Positions 43,497 to 51,627 of a DNA stretch of 64,000 bases are shown here, piece by piece; the stretch's first letter is position 1; each line of letters starts with the position of its first letter. The position numbers and the translations under genes were made by a program. The DNA is from CAZJLP01 sp964546955 (GTDB lineage: Bacteria > Verrucomicrobiota > Verrucomicrobiia > Opitutales > Opitutaceae), in the NCBI GenBank assembly GCA_964546955.1, contig CAZJLP010000024.1, positions 1-64,000 of the forward strand, given 5' to 3'. The notes under the pieces were generated by a model. It was not told where the DNA came from. It was given only the letters and a program-made list of their open reading frames with translations, and searched no databases.

Positions 43497-44708
43497 ATGC
43501 CCCGTTTCTTTTCACGCCTAAAGCCATTTGCGCTGTGGTACGGATTGAGCGCTCTCGGTCTGGCACTCGCGATTGCCCCGGTCATCAAGCTGCGTCCCTT
43601 TCGCACGCCGTTGTTTCACTCGCCCTTCGCGGTTTGGACGGTGAAATGTATTCTACTTTTGCTGCCTTTCCTGGCGGCCTGGTGGGTAGTGCGCAAGGCC
43701 GCAGTCAGTCTGACCGAGCGCCGGGTTGCCTGGACGATCTGTCTCGGCCTGACGCTCCTGTGCGAAGTCGTACATTACTGGGTCACTGATCTCGGGCATT
43801 CGTTCCCGCCGGAAATGGTCGCGGACAACACCGTGTGGCAGAAAAATGTGCATGAGGCGGTCCTGCGCCTGCGCACCGATCATATCCCGCATTCTTACCG
43901 TTTCCTACCCAATGCGCTTCTCGCAGAAGTAAGATGGCTCGCCGGCGGTGACTTCGAATTTGGGCGGCTCGCTTTTCGCCTGATCGCGAACGCTGTGCTC
44001 TTCGCGATGTTTTACCGCCTCGGCCGCATCTACCTTCAAACGGGTCTGGCGGCAGTCGCGGTCGTGGTGACGATGGCGCTGATTTATCCCATTAGCGTGC
44101 TGCGTTACGCGGGGCAACCGACGGACCCCATTTCACATCTGAGCTTCGTGCTGTGTTTTTATTGCCTCGCTCGGCGCCATGAGCCCGGCTTTGGACCCAG
44201 TTTGGTCGTCGGAGTCTTCGCGAAGGAATCGGTCGCGGTCATGGCTCTTTGCCGCGCGTTTTACGGTCCGACCCGGCTTCGAGCGTGGGTAGCCGCCGCA
44301 CTTTACGGCGCAGCTGCATTGATCGCTATCATCGCCATTCGACTGGTCGTCAACAGCGGGACGTTCGCCTACGAGCGCGTGAGTGGAGTGGGCTCTGAAC
44401 ACGTCCTGAACAATCTTCGCATGTATCGGGAGTGGATTCCGATGTTTCTCGTCACCTTTGGTCTTCTCGCGCCTGGCGCGATTCTCGGATGGAAGTACAT
44501 GGACAGACCATTCCGCGCGACGACGATCGTCATTACGCTTTCAGTCATCCTCTCCAGTTTGGTTTTTAGCTGGTTGGTCGAGGTGCGGAACAACGTGCCC
44601 GCGTTCCTTCCTCTGGCCATCGCCACCATGAAGTATCTGGAAGTTCGGCTCACACCTCACTCAACTTCCGCCGCCGCGGCCTGCGGCGATTCTCTCTCTG
44701 CGCCGTAG
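43497..44708 (+). CDS. Multi-pass membrane protein of unknown function
   Basis: 403 residues with about ten hydrophobic helices. A periplasmic loop contains DNTVWQKNVHEAVLRL and HIPHSYRFLPNALLAEV, a histidine/arginine-rich motif I have seen in unnamed membrane proteins of surface-glycan loci but cannot assign. A GT-C-type glycosyltransferase is possible from topology and from its place 17 bases after a polyprenol-phosphate-sugar GT2 gene. The C-terminus is a short Ala/Ser-rich tail. Confidence 0.65.
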   Translation: MPRFFSRLKPFALWYGLSALGLALAIAPVIKLRPFRTPLFHSPFAVWTVKCILLLLPFLAAWWVVRKAAVSLTERRVAWTICLGLTLLCEVVHYWVTDLGHSFPPEMVADNTVWQKNVHEAVLRLRTDHIPHSYRFLPNALLAEVRWLAGGDFEFGRLAFRLIANAVLFAMFYRLGRIYLQTGLAAVAVVVTMALIYPISVLRYAGQPTDPISHLSFVLCFYCLARRHEPGFGPSLVVGVFAKESVAVMALCRAFYGPTRLRAWVAAALYGAAALIAIIAIRLVVNSGTFAYERVSGVGSEHVLNNLRMYREWIPMFLVTFGLLAPGAILGWKYMDRPFRATTIVITLSVILSSLVFSWLVEVRNNVPAFLPLAIATMKYLEVRLTPHSTSAAAACGDSLSAP

Positions 44709-44806
44709 CAGCGAGGCATCCGCAGTCGTTCCCGCTCGCAGTCGGAGGCATTTCCGGTAGAGACTTGGCAATGCCTTCCGGGGCGGTCAGTTTAAACCCT
44801 CACGTC

Positions 44807-45361
44807 ATGAATGCGCAACTTCGCGTCCTCGCCCTCTCAAGCGTTGCCTGGATCGCCATTACGTCTCCGGCCGAGACAGTGGTGTCCCCCTTTGGCACGC
44901 CCGGGACTGAACGCGCACTCCCGCAGGAAGGCGCAGCCTCCGCCTACGAACTCACGGGAGTCGTCAATTCGTCCCAAAGCACCCTCGTTGGGATCATAAA
45001 AGCCGGTGAAGGCCGAAGTTTTTGGATCCCGGTCGGGCAATCCCAGGGAGGCATCGACGTGCTCAGCCACGACCCGAAAACTGATCGCGTGACAATCCGC
45101 GCCGATGGCGCGCGGCACGTGCTCGGCCTCAAAGCACAAAGCCTGGGAGGATCTCTGCCGAACTTCGCCCATTTGGGCACAATTCCATTGGATTTCAAAG
45201 CGGTCGGGCCCGCAGGCCCTGTCGCCGCGCAAGAACGGGAAGCGCGCCAATTGATTGGCGACCTGTTGGAGATCGGGCTCTCGCAACGCACGGCGGAGCA
45301 GCAACGGAAAGCCGGCGGACCAGTCCCTGCCTCCGGTCCCAAATCCGCCGCTCCACGATGA
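44807..45361 (+). CDS. Small secreted/periplasmic protein of unknown function
   Basis: 184 residues from ATG 44807. The N-terminus is a signal-peptide-like helix (QLRVLALSSVAWIAITSPA). Residues about 45-110 form a beta region (YELTGVVNSSQSTLVGIIKAG, DRVTIRADGARHVLGLKA) that resembles the periplasmic homology region of type II secretion GspC/pilus PilP-type proteins: a conserved short beta barrel repeat with a hydrophobic core. The rest is polar, ending in a Pro/Ala/Gly-rich tail. Not a sugar enzyme. It sits alone between two glycan blocks and may be unrelated to them. Confidence 0.6.
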   Translation: MNAQLRVLALSSVAWIAITSPAETVVSPFGTPGTERALPQEGAASAYELTGVVNSSQSTLVGIIKAGEGRSFWIPVGQSQGGIDVLSHDPKTDRVTIRADGARHVLGLKAQSLGGSLPNFAHLGTIPLDFKAVGPAGPVAAQEREARQLIGDLLEIGLSQRTAEQQRKAGGPVPASGPKSAAPR

Positions 45362-45416
45362 GTGTTCATTCCCGTAACGCCGACGTCCGCTCCCGGAGAC
45401 ATCGCTACTTCGCGGC

Positions 45417-46490
45417 ATGACGGTTCTCATTACAGGCGCCTGCGGCTTTGTGGGCAGCACGCTCGCTCGTGCGTTTGCCGACTCCCATCCGCATCTCCAT
45501 CTCCTGGGGTTCGATAATCTAGTACGACGGGGAAGTGAGCAAAATCGCTCTGTGCTCCAGCAACTCGGCGTTCGAGTCATTCACGGCGATTTGCGAATGG
45601 CGAGCGACCTCGAGTCTCTCCCAGCGGTCGATTTCGTGATCGATGCCGCCGCGAATCCAAGCGTGCTGGCAGGCGTCGACGGAAACACGAGTGCAAGGCA
45701 GCTCATCGAACACAATCTGATCGGAACGCTAAATTTGCTCGAATACTGCCGGCGGCAACAAGCTGGTTTTATCCTTCTCAGCACAAGCCGGGTTTATTCC
45801 ATTTCAGCCCTCACCTCAATTCCGGTTGAGGTCGTTGACCACGCGTATCGACCCAGCAAAATGGCCTCCGGACCAGCGGGCATTTCCGAACTTGGCCTGA
45901 ACGAAGGCTGCAGCACTGCAGCCCCCGTGTCACTTTATGGAGCGACGAAGCTCGCGTCAGAAACTCTGGCGCTGGAATACGGCGAAACCTTCGGCCTTCC
46001 CGTGTTTATAAATCGATGCGGGGTATTGGCGGGAGCGGGCCAGTTCGGTCGGCCCGATCAAGGCATCTACGCGTATTGGGTCAATAGCTACCTTCGGCGC
46101 AAGCCCCTTAAATACATCGGTTTCGACGGCTTAGGCCATCAGGTGCGCGACTGCCTTCATCCGCGCGATCTGATTACGCTGCTTTTAAAACAACTCGCGC
46201 GTCCGGACGTTCCGGCGATCGATCGCATTGTGAATTGCTCAGGCGGTATTGGGTCGGCGCGATCACTACGACAATTGTCCAATTGGTGCGCAACGCGCTT
46301 CGGTCCGCATCATGTCGAAAGCGAGCTGCAGTCCAGGCCCTTCGACTTACCGTGGCTTGTATTGGATCCGAGCAAAGCTCGGCGCGTCTGGGGCTGGTCA
46401 CCGACGACGACAACGGACGAGGTGCTCGCCGAGATTGCTGACCACGCGCAAACCAACCCAGACTGGCTTGATCTGTCAGCGGGAGCGTAA
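45417..46490 (+). CDS. NAD-dependent epimerase (CDP-paratose 2-epimerase-like SDR)
   Basis: 357 residues. TGACGFVGSTLARAF, VIDAAANPSVLAGV, LLSTSRVYSISAL and the normal catalytic YGATK (SLYGATKLASETLAL). The insertion between the serine and tyrosine motifs and RCGVLAGAGQFGRPDQG fit the CDP-tyvelose/paratose epimerase group. It is followed after 6 bases by a GT2 gene, the same order as the pair at 41530/42667, but here the Tyr is intact. Confidence 0.87.
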   Translation: MTVLITGACGFVGSTLARAFADSHPHLHLLGFDNLVRRGSEQNRSVLQQLGVRVIHGDLRMASDLESLPAVDFVIDAAANPSVLAGVDGNTSARQLIEHNLIGTLNLLEYCRRQQAGFILLSTSRVYSISALTSIPVEVVDHAYRPSKMASGPAGISELGLNEGCSTAAPVSLYGATKLASETLALEYGETFGLPVFINRCGVLAGAGQFGRPDQGIYAYWVNSYLRRKPLKYIGFDGLGHQVRDCLHPRDLITLLLKQLARPDVPAIDRIVNCSGGIGSARSLRQLSNWCATRFGPHHVESELQSRPFDLPWLVLDPSKARRVWGWSPTTTTDEVLAEIADHAQTNPDWLDLSAGA

Positions 46491-46496
46491 CCCAAA

Positions 46497-47327
46497 ATGA
46501 GCGCATCGACTCCCAATCAACCGCCCGGCACGCTTACCCTGTGCTCAATCGTCATTCCAGCGAAAGACGAGGAGGAGTCACTGCCCGCTACACTCGATGC
46601 GATCTACTCCTCCTTCTCACGCGCGGACATCCCGCACGAGATCGTCGTCGTAGACGACGGCAGCAAAGACCGGACGTGGGAGGTTCTACAAACTCTCCGA
46701 GAGCGTATTCCCACCCTCGTGCCGACCCGGAATCTTGGGCTAAATGGGTTTGGCCGGGCCATTGTGCACGGACTCGACAAGATGCAGGGTGACGCGGTCG
46801 TCATCATGATGGCCGACGCATCGGACTCACCTGATGATGCCGTCGCGTACTGGCGCCTCCTGAACGAAGGGTACGAATGCGTCTTCGGCAGCCGGTTCAT
46901 CAAAGGCGGCCGAGTTGTCGACTACCCAAGGGTGAAATTATTGACCAATCGCCTGGCAAACTTCTTCGTTCGCCAGCTATTCCGTATCCACCTCAACGAT
47001 ACCACGAACGCCTTCAAGGCCTACCGGCGAACCGTGATTGACGGCTGCCGCCCCTTGCTTGCGCCTCACTTCAATCTCACGGTCGAGATTCCGCTCAAGG
47101 CGATTGTGCGCGGATACAGTTGGACCGTGATCCCGATCTCGTGGCGCAATCGGAAGTCCGGGATGGCGAAGTTGAAGATAAAGGAAATGGGTAGCCGCTA
47201 TTTCTTTATCTGCGCCTATATTTGGCTGGAAAAATATTTTAGCCGAGGAGACTACCGCCGTCAGGCGGAACGTCGCTTGCCGGTTTTGGGAGGGGACCAC
47301 AGTTCTGGCGACGGCAAAGCCATCTAA
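46497..47327 (+). CDS. Glycosyltransferase family 2 (DPM1-like)
   Basis: 276 residues. SIVIPAKDEEESLPATL, IVVVDDGSKDRT, MMADASDSPDD (metal site) and the PISWRNRKSGMAKLKIKEM segment typical of polyprenyl-phosphate mannose/glucose synthases. No clear membrane helices. It would produce a lipid-phosphate sugar donor for one of the GT-C-like membrane proteins nearby. Last gene before the terminator at 47453. Confidence 0.88.
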   Translation: MSASTPNQPPGTLTLCSIVIPAKDEEESLPATLDAIYSSFSRADIPHEIVVVDDGSKDRTWEVLQTLRERIPTLVPTRNLGLNGFGRAIVHGLDKMQGDAVVIMMADASDSPDDAVAYWRLLNEGYECVFGSRFIKGGRVVDYPRVKLLTNRLANFFVRQLFRIHLNDTTNAFKAYRRTVIDGCRPLLAPHFNLTVEIPLKAIVRGYSWTVIPISWRNRKSGMAKLKIKEMGSRYFFICAYIWLEKYFSRGDYRRQAERRLPVLGGDHSSGDGKAI

Positions 47328-47392
47328 TAGTTTGTGATCAGTTGATTCCCCGCGTTGCAATCACCGACAGAAGAGATAAAAAGTGGACAAAG

Positions 47393-47445
47393 CTAGCTGC
47401 CACATCGGCAGTCACTAGACCGCAAAAACCGAGCCACCCGCTCGG
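47393..47445 (+). promoter_or_regulatory. Two hairpins upstream of an intrinsic terminator
   Basis: A stem CTGCC/GGCAG (47397-47401 with 47407-47411), flanked by an outer CTAG/CTAG pair (47393-47396, 47415-47418), and a second stem CCGAG/CTCGG (47429-47433 with 47441-47445). Eight bases later the terminator stem begins. This reads either as the 3' untranslated end of the upstream operon or as a leader/small RNA ending in a terminator ahead of the rhamnose genes. I could not match it to any riboswitch consensus I know. Confidence 0.4.
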
Positions 47446-47452
47446 ACTGATG

Positions 47453-47485
47453 CCGCCGCCCTCGGGAGAGGACGGCGGTTTTTTT
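47453..47485 (+). terminator. Rho-independent terminator
   Basis: Eleven-base stem CCGCCGCCCTC / GAGGACGGCGG with one C-A mismatch, loop GGGA, directly followed by seven T (47479-47485). It lies 126 bases after the GT2 stop and 128 bases before the next start, so it ends the operon coming from the left, or attenuates the dTDP-rhamnose operon to the right. Confidence 0.88.
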
Positions 47486-47612
47486 ACACAAAGAGCTGGT
47501 ACCTTGGTACTTCGGCGGTTTTTCCGAAGACGTCGTCATTGGATTTAAGACAGGGAACCAGCGGGAAAAACCTTGTTCGGTGTGACGCGTCACTTTTCTA
47601 TCCGCATCTCAT

Positions 47613-48488
47613 ATGATCTATCTGCTCGGAGGCTCAGGCTATGTTGGTGGTGCCTATCAAGCGCTGCTCGCTTCGAAAGGCATCGCGTTTCGCAATCTCC
47701 GCCGGGCGGATATCGACTACACGAACCCTGCGGTCTTAACCGCAGCCTTGAAAGCCGACCGGCCAGAATTCCTCATCAACGCGGCGGGCTACACGGGAAA
47801 ACCGAATGTCGATGCGTGCGAATTGCACAAAGGGGAGTGTCTGTTCGGGAACGCCGTACTGCCCGGAATCGTCGCTGAGGCCTGCACCGCGGCTGGCGTT
47901 CCGTGGGGTCACGTCTCGTCCGGCTGCATTTACACCGGTGCGAGGCCGGACGGGAGCGGTTTCACAGAGGAGGATGAACCCAATTTCACGTTCCGCCAAA
48001 ATAACTGCAGCTTCTACAGTGGCACCAAAGCGTTGGGCGAAGAGGTACTGGCCGGCGCGCCCAACTGTTACGTTTGGCGCCTCAGGATTCCCTTCGACAA
48101 CGTCGAGAATCCACGGAATTACCTGACGAAGCTCATGCGCTACTCCAGGCTCTTGGACGCAGCAAATTCCATTTCGCAGTTGCACGAATTCGTCGCCGCC
48201 ACGCTCGCATGTTGGGAGAAGCGAGTGCCGTTCGGGAAATACAACGTGACCAATCCGGGTCATGTGACGACGAGAGAGGTCGTATCGCTCATTGAAAAAA
48301 GTGGAATCTCGCCGAAGAAGTACGATTTTTTTGCCAGCGAATCCGAATTCATGAAGCTTGCCGCCAAGACTCCTCGCTCGAACTGCGTGATGTCGTCGAC
48401 GAAGCTGGCCCGTGCCGGCATTCAGCTGACCGAAGTGCACGCAGCGATCGAATACGCGTTGCGCACCTGGCAGAAGGCTGCAGCCTGA
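47613..48488 (+). CDS. UER1/NRS-ER-like dTDP-4-keto-6-deoxyglucose 3,5-epimerase/4-reductase
   Basis: 291-residue extended SDR. It has G6xxG9xxG12, INAAGYTGKPNVDACE, SSGCIYTG and the catalytic Y135-SGT-K139, then IPFDNVENPRNYLTKLMRY, YNVTNPGHVTTREV and TPRSNCVMSSTKL. These segments follow, in order and spacing, the plant nucleotide-rhamnose synthase/epimerase-reductase (UER1), including NAAG-TG-PNVD-CE-HK, GCI, EEDxPNFT, SFYSxTKA, NPRNxxTK and FTNPG as I recall them. C105 and K173 align with the Cys and Lys I remember as the epimerase acid/base pair. So it may do the work of both RmlC and RmlD. It lies 22 bases before rmlB, with rmlA next, and no RmlC gene is present in the window. An older annotation would call it an RmlD-like reductase. 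Confidence 0.85.
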   Translation: MIYLLGGSGYVGGAYQALLASKGIAFRNLRRADIDYTNPAVLTAALKADRPEFLINAAGYTGKPNVDACELHKGECLFGNAVLPGIVAEACTAAGVPWGHVSSGCIYTGARPDGSGFTEEDEPNFTFRQNNCSFYSGTKALGEEVLAGAPNCYVWRLRIPFDNVENPRNYLTKLMRYSRLLDAANSISQLHEFVAATLACWEKRVPFGKYNVTNPGHVTTREVVSLIEKSGISPKKYDFFASESEFMKLAAKTPRSNCVMSSTKLARAGIQLTEVHAAIEYALRTWQKAAA

Positions 48489-48510
48489 GAATCCTCCTCT
48501 TCAACCTTCT

Positions 48511-49575
48511 ATGAACGTCCTCGTCACCGGCGGATGTGGTTTCATCGGCTCCAATTTCGTGCGCCAACGCCTCATCGAGGCCGAGTCCCCGCTCCGAAAA
48601 CTGGTCAACTTGGACAAGCTGACTTACGCTGGCAATCCGGCCAATCTGGCAGATCTGGCCGACGATCCGCGTTATGTCTTCGTGCACGGCGATATCGGAG
48701 ACCCGGAGCTGGTGGCGAGATTGCTCAATGAACATCAGATCGACGCCGTCGTGAATTTCGCGGCAGAGTCGCACGTCGATCGGTCCATCGATTCGCCCGA
48801 ACCATTTATCCAAACCAACGTCGTTGGCACGCTTCGCCTGCTCAACGGGGCCCGGTTATACTGGAGCGCGCTCCCGGAACCAAAGAAGAACAGTTTTCGC
48901 TTTCTCCACGTTTCGACGGATGAGGTCTATGGCACGCTGGGATCAAACGATCCCGCTTTCACGGAGGAAACGCCATTTGCGCCGAACAGCCCCTACGCCG
49001 CCTCCAAGGCCGCCAGCGACCATTTGGTGCGTTCCTATCAGCATACCTACAAATTCCCGACGCTCACCACAAACTGTTCGAATAATTACGGGCCGTTTCA
49101 TTTTCCGGAGAAGCTGATCCCCTTAATCATTTTGAACGCACTCGAAGGCAAACCTCTGCCCGTGTACGGAGATGGGATGCAAATTCGCGACTGGCTCTAT
49201 GTTGAGGACCACGCCACCGCGATCTGGCTGGTCCTGCGCAAAGGCCGACTGGGCGAGACTTATAATATCGGAGGGCTAAATGAGAAGCCGAACATCGAAA
49301 TCGTGCAGACCATCTGTGCACTGCTCGACAAAAAGTCGCCCCGCGCCGACAACAAGCCCTACAACGCGCAGATAACCTATGTGGCTGATCGACCGGGCCA
49401 CGATCGACGGTATGCGATCAACTGTTCCAAAATTCAAAAGGAACTCGGCTGGCGCCCTCGTGAAAGCTTCACCACTGGGATTGAGAAAACCGTCGATTGG
49501 TACCTCAGCCACAAGGATTGGGCGGCAGACATCACGGCGAAGAAATACGCGCGCCAGCGCCTCGGTACCGGGTGA
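48511..49575 (+). CDS. rmlB: dTDP-glucose 4,6-dehydratase
   Basis: 354 residues. MNVLVTGGCGFIGSNFV, FAAESHVDRSI, the catalytic HVSTDEVYG (Asp-Glu pair) and SPYAASKAASDHLV, then NCSNNYGPFHFPEKLIP and IRDWLYVEDHA, all diagnostic of RmlB. It makes dTDP-4-keto-6-deoxy-D-glucose, the substrate of the epimerase/reductase encoded just before it. The gene end (49575) is 91 bases before rmlA. Confidence 0.96.
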   Translation: MNVLVTGGCGFIGSNFVRQRLIEAESPLRKLVNLDKLTYAGNPANLADLADDPRYVFVHGDIGDPELVARLLNEHQIDAVVNFAAESHVDRSIDSPEPFIQTNVVGTLRLLNGARLYWSALPEPKKNSFRFLHVSTDEVYGTLGSNDPAFTEETPFAPNSPYAASKAASDHLVRSYQHTYKFPTLTTNCSNNYGPFHFPEKLIPLIILNALEGKPLPVYGDGMQIRDWLYVEDHATAIWLVLRKGRLGETYNIGGLNEKPNIEIVQTICALLDKKSPRADNKPYNAQITYVADRPGHDRRYAINCSKIQKELGWRPRESFTTGIEKTVDWYLSHKDWAADITAKKYARQRLGTG

Positions 49576-49666
49576 AGGCAGACCAAATCTCCGCGTCTGG
49601 GCCGTGAAAATCGGACCAGCACACCCCTCAACTTCGACGTACGCTTTCATTTCAAACACTCTTCGC

Positions 49667-50536
49667 ATGCGCAAAGGCATCATTCTGGCCGGCGGCTCAG
49701 GAACCCGGCTCTATCCGCTGACGATTGCCGTGAGCAAGCAACTCATGCCGGTTTACGACAAGCCGATGGTTTATTACCCGTTGTCGGTATTGATGCTGTC
49801 CGGCATCCGTGAGATTTTGGTAATTTCGACGCCTCAGGATCTCCCACTGTTCAAGCGCCTGCTCGGAGATGGATCGCAATTCGGGATCAAACTAAGTTTT
49901 GCAGAGCAGCCCAAACCAGAAGGTCTTGCGCAAGCCTTTCACATTGGCGCCGATTTCGTCGGAGACGATCTGTCTGCTTTGATCTTGGGAGACAACTTGT
50001 TCTACGGCCACGATCTTGTGGCCTCGTTGCAGCAAGCCGGAGCTCGGACGGAAGGCGCGACCATCTTTGGCTACCATGTTTCGGATCCGACGTCGTACGG
50101 GGTGGTGGAGTTTGCGCCCGACGGCAAGGTTGTCTCGCTTGAGGAGAAGCCGGCGCAGCCTAAGTCGAACTACGCGATTCCTGGAATTTACTACTACGAC
50201 CGAGACGTCGTTCGGCTTGCGCGCGCCCTCAAGCCGTCGAAGCGGGGCGAACTTGAGATCACGGACCTTAATCGGCTCTATCTCGAAGCGGGAAAACTAC
50301 ATGTCGAGGTCCTCGGCCGCGGCACCGCCTGGCTCGATACAGGTACTCACGATTCGCTGTTAGACGCAGCGCAGTTCGTCAATGTGATCGAAAACCGGCA
50401 GGGTTTGAAGATCGCGTGCCTCGAGGAAATCGGCTGGCGGCAAGGTTGGATTGATCGCACGCAGCTCGAACTGCAGATCAAACAACTCGGAAAATCCAAC
50501 TACGGCGCGTATTTGAAGAAGCTGTTGACGGAATAG
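49667..50536 (+). CDS. rmlA: Glucose-1-phosphate thymidylyltransferase
   Basis: 289 residues from ATG 49667 (RKGIILAGGSGTRLYPLT); the frame open from 49379 overlaps rmlB and has no conserved sequence. GGSGTRL signature, VSKQLMPVYDKPMVYYPLS, LILGDNLFYGH and LGRGTAWLDTGTHDSLLDA. It forms dTDP-glucose, first step of the rhamnose pathway. The order reductase, rmlB, rmlA is a complete set only if the first enzyme is bifunctional. Confidence 0.97.
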   Translation: MRKGIILAGGSGTRLYPLTIAVSKQLMPVYDKPMVYYPLSVLMLSGIREILVISTPQDLPLFKRLLGDGSQFGIKLSFAEQPKPEGLAQAFHIGADFVGDDLSALILGDNLFYGHDLVASLQQAGARTEGATIFGYHVSDPTSYGVVEFAPDGKVVSLEEKPAQPKSNYAIPGIYYYDRDVVRLARALKPSKRGELEITDLNRLYLEAGKLHVEVLGRGTAWLDTGTHDSLLDAAQFVNVIENRQGLKIACLEEIGWRQGWIDRTQLELQIKQLGKSNYGAYLKKLLTE

Positions 50537-50563
50537 CGGCCCAAACCGAGCCGATAACCGGGA

Positions 50564-50652
50564 AGGCTGAGAGCCTAGAGTTCAAAGCCTACGCCTGCCA
50601 GCAATGCGTCTGCCGCTTAAAGCACCCCGTACGCAGTGCCGGCTCTCAGCCT
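50564..50652. repeat. Long-range inverted repeat after rmlA
   Basis: AGGCTGAGAGCC at 50564-50575 is repeated as its exact complement GGCTCTCAGCCT at 50641-50652, 12 bases each, 65 bases apart. A run of six T follows 12 bases later (50665-50670). Could be a terminator-like or regulatory structure between rmlA and the next glycosyltransferase. No gene in the 152-base spacer. Confidence 0.6.
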
Positions 50653-50688
50653 CAGCCAGCAGAATTTTTTCATTCCTTCACGCTGCGG

Positions 50689-51627
50689 ATGCCCTACCCT
50701 AGCGGCTTGGACGTTTCGTTCATCATCCCGCTCTACAATTGTCTGCCGCTCACCCAGGCAATGCTTGCGAGTCTGCAGCCAACGATTCCACCGGGATTGC
50801 AGCACGAGATCATTTTCGTCGACGACGGCAGTAGCGACGGTACGCGAGACTGGCTCAAAACTATCTCCACACCTGTCATTCGCGTCGTCTTGAACGAACG
50901 CAATCTCGGCTATGCCGGAGCGAACAATCGAGGAGCCTCTCTCGCGCGAGGTCGGCATCTCGTCCTGCTGAATAACGATATCGTGCTCACCCCGGGCTGG
51001 TTGGAACCCATGCTCCAAACAAGCGCCATGCTGGCGAAACCAGGCCTGGTCGGCAACGTGCAGCGTCGTATCAACAACGGCGCGATCGACCACACCGGTA
51101 TTTTTATCAACGCACGCGGAGTGCCTCAACACGACCACACCTTTCCGGCCAAGTTGACCCATCGTCTTGTCGTCGCGGCCACGGGTGCCTGCTTGCTGAT
51201 CGAGACGGCGCTTTGGCGAGAGTTGGGCGGCTTTGACGAACATTACGTCAACGGTTGCGAAGACGTGGATCTTTGCTTCAAAGCGCGCCAAGTCGGCCGA
51301 ATCAATGCCGTTTCGCTTCAAAGCGTCATATTTCATCACGTGAGCGCCTCGCCCGGCCGAAAGGAGCGGGACGAACACAACACGCGGCGGCTGACCGAAC
51401 GCTGGCGAGAGCAGTTGGTCGATGCGGGGCTCGACGCTTGGTGCCGCCAGTATTTCGAGTGCGATCTCAATGCCGCCCTGGCATTCGACGATCCCGGGCT
51501 TGCTTTTGTGGTCGCCCAATACGTGCTCGGCATCGCGTCGCGGCCTCCTGCGCGCGCAGCCGCGGCATTTCGGGCAACGCTCGACCGCGAATCGGTCCGC
51601 CGCAGCCAGGCGCTGGGGTTAGGCTAG
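50689..51627 (+). CDS. Glycosyltransferase family 2 (rhamnosyltransferase-like)
   Basis: 312 residues. DVSFIIPLYNCLPLTQAML, IIFVDDGSSDGTRD, LLNNDIVLTPGW (NND metal motif) and GGFDEHYVNGCEDVDLCFK (ED motif) fit the GT2 branch that includes rhamnosyltransferases. It is downstream of the dTDP-rhamnose genes, which favours L-rhamnose as donor. Its stop overlaps the stop of the convergent gene at 51624 by 4 bases. Confidence 0.9.
   Translation: MPYPSGLDVSFIIPLYNCLPLTQAMLASLQPTIPPGLQHEIIFVDDGSSDGTRDWLKTISTPVIRVVLNERNLGYAGANNRGASLARGRHLVLLNNDIVLTPGWLEPMLQTSAMLAKPGLVGNVQRRINNGAIDHTGIFINARGVPQHDHTFPAKLTHRLVVAATGACLLIETALWRELGGFDEHYVNGCEDVDLCFKARQVGRINAVSLQSVIFHHVSASPGRKERDEHNTRRLTERWREQLVDAGLDAWCRQYFECDLNAALAFDDPGLAFVVAQYVLGIASRPPARAAAAFRATLDRESVRRSQALGLG

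Noticed and set aside
47340..47485. Possible c-di-GMP-I or other known riboswitch
   Set aside because: The GCAAA and stem-loop pieces are in the wrong arrangement for the consensus sequences I know; kept only as an unassigned leader/terminator.
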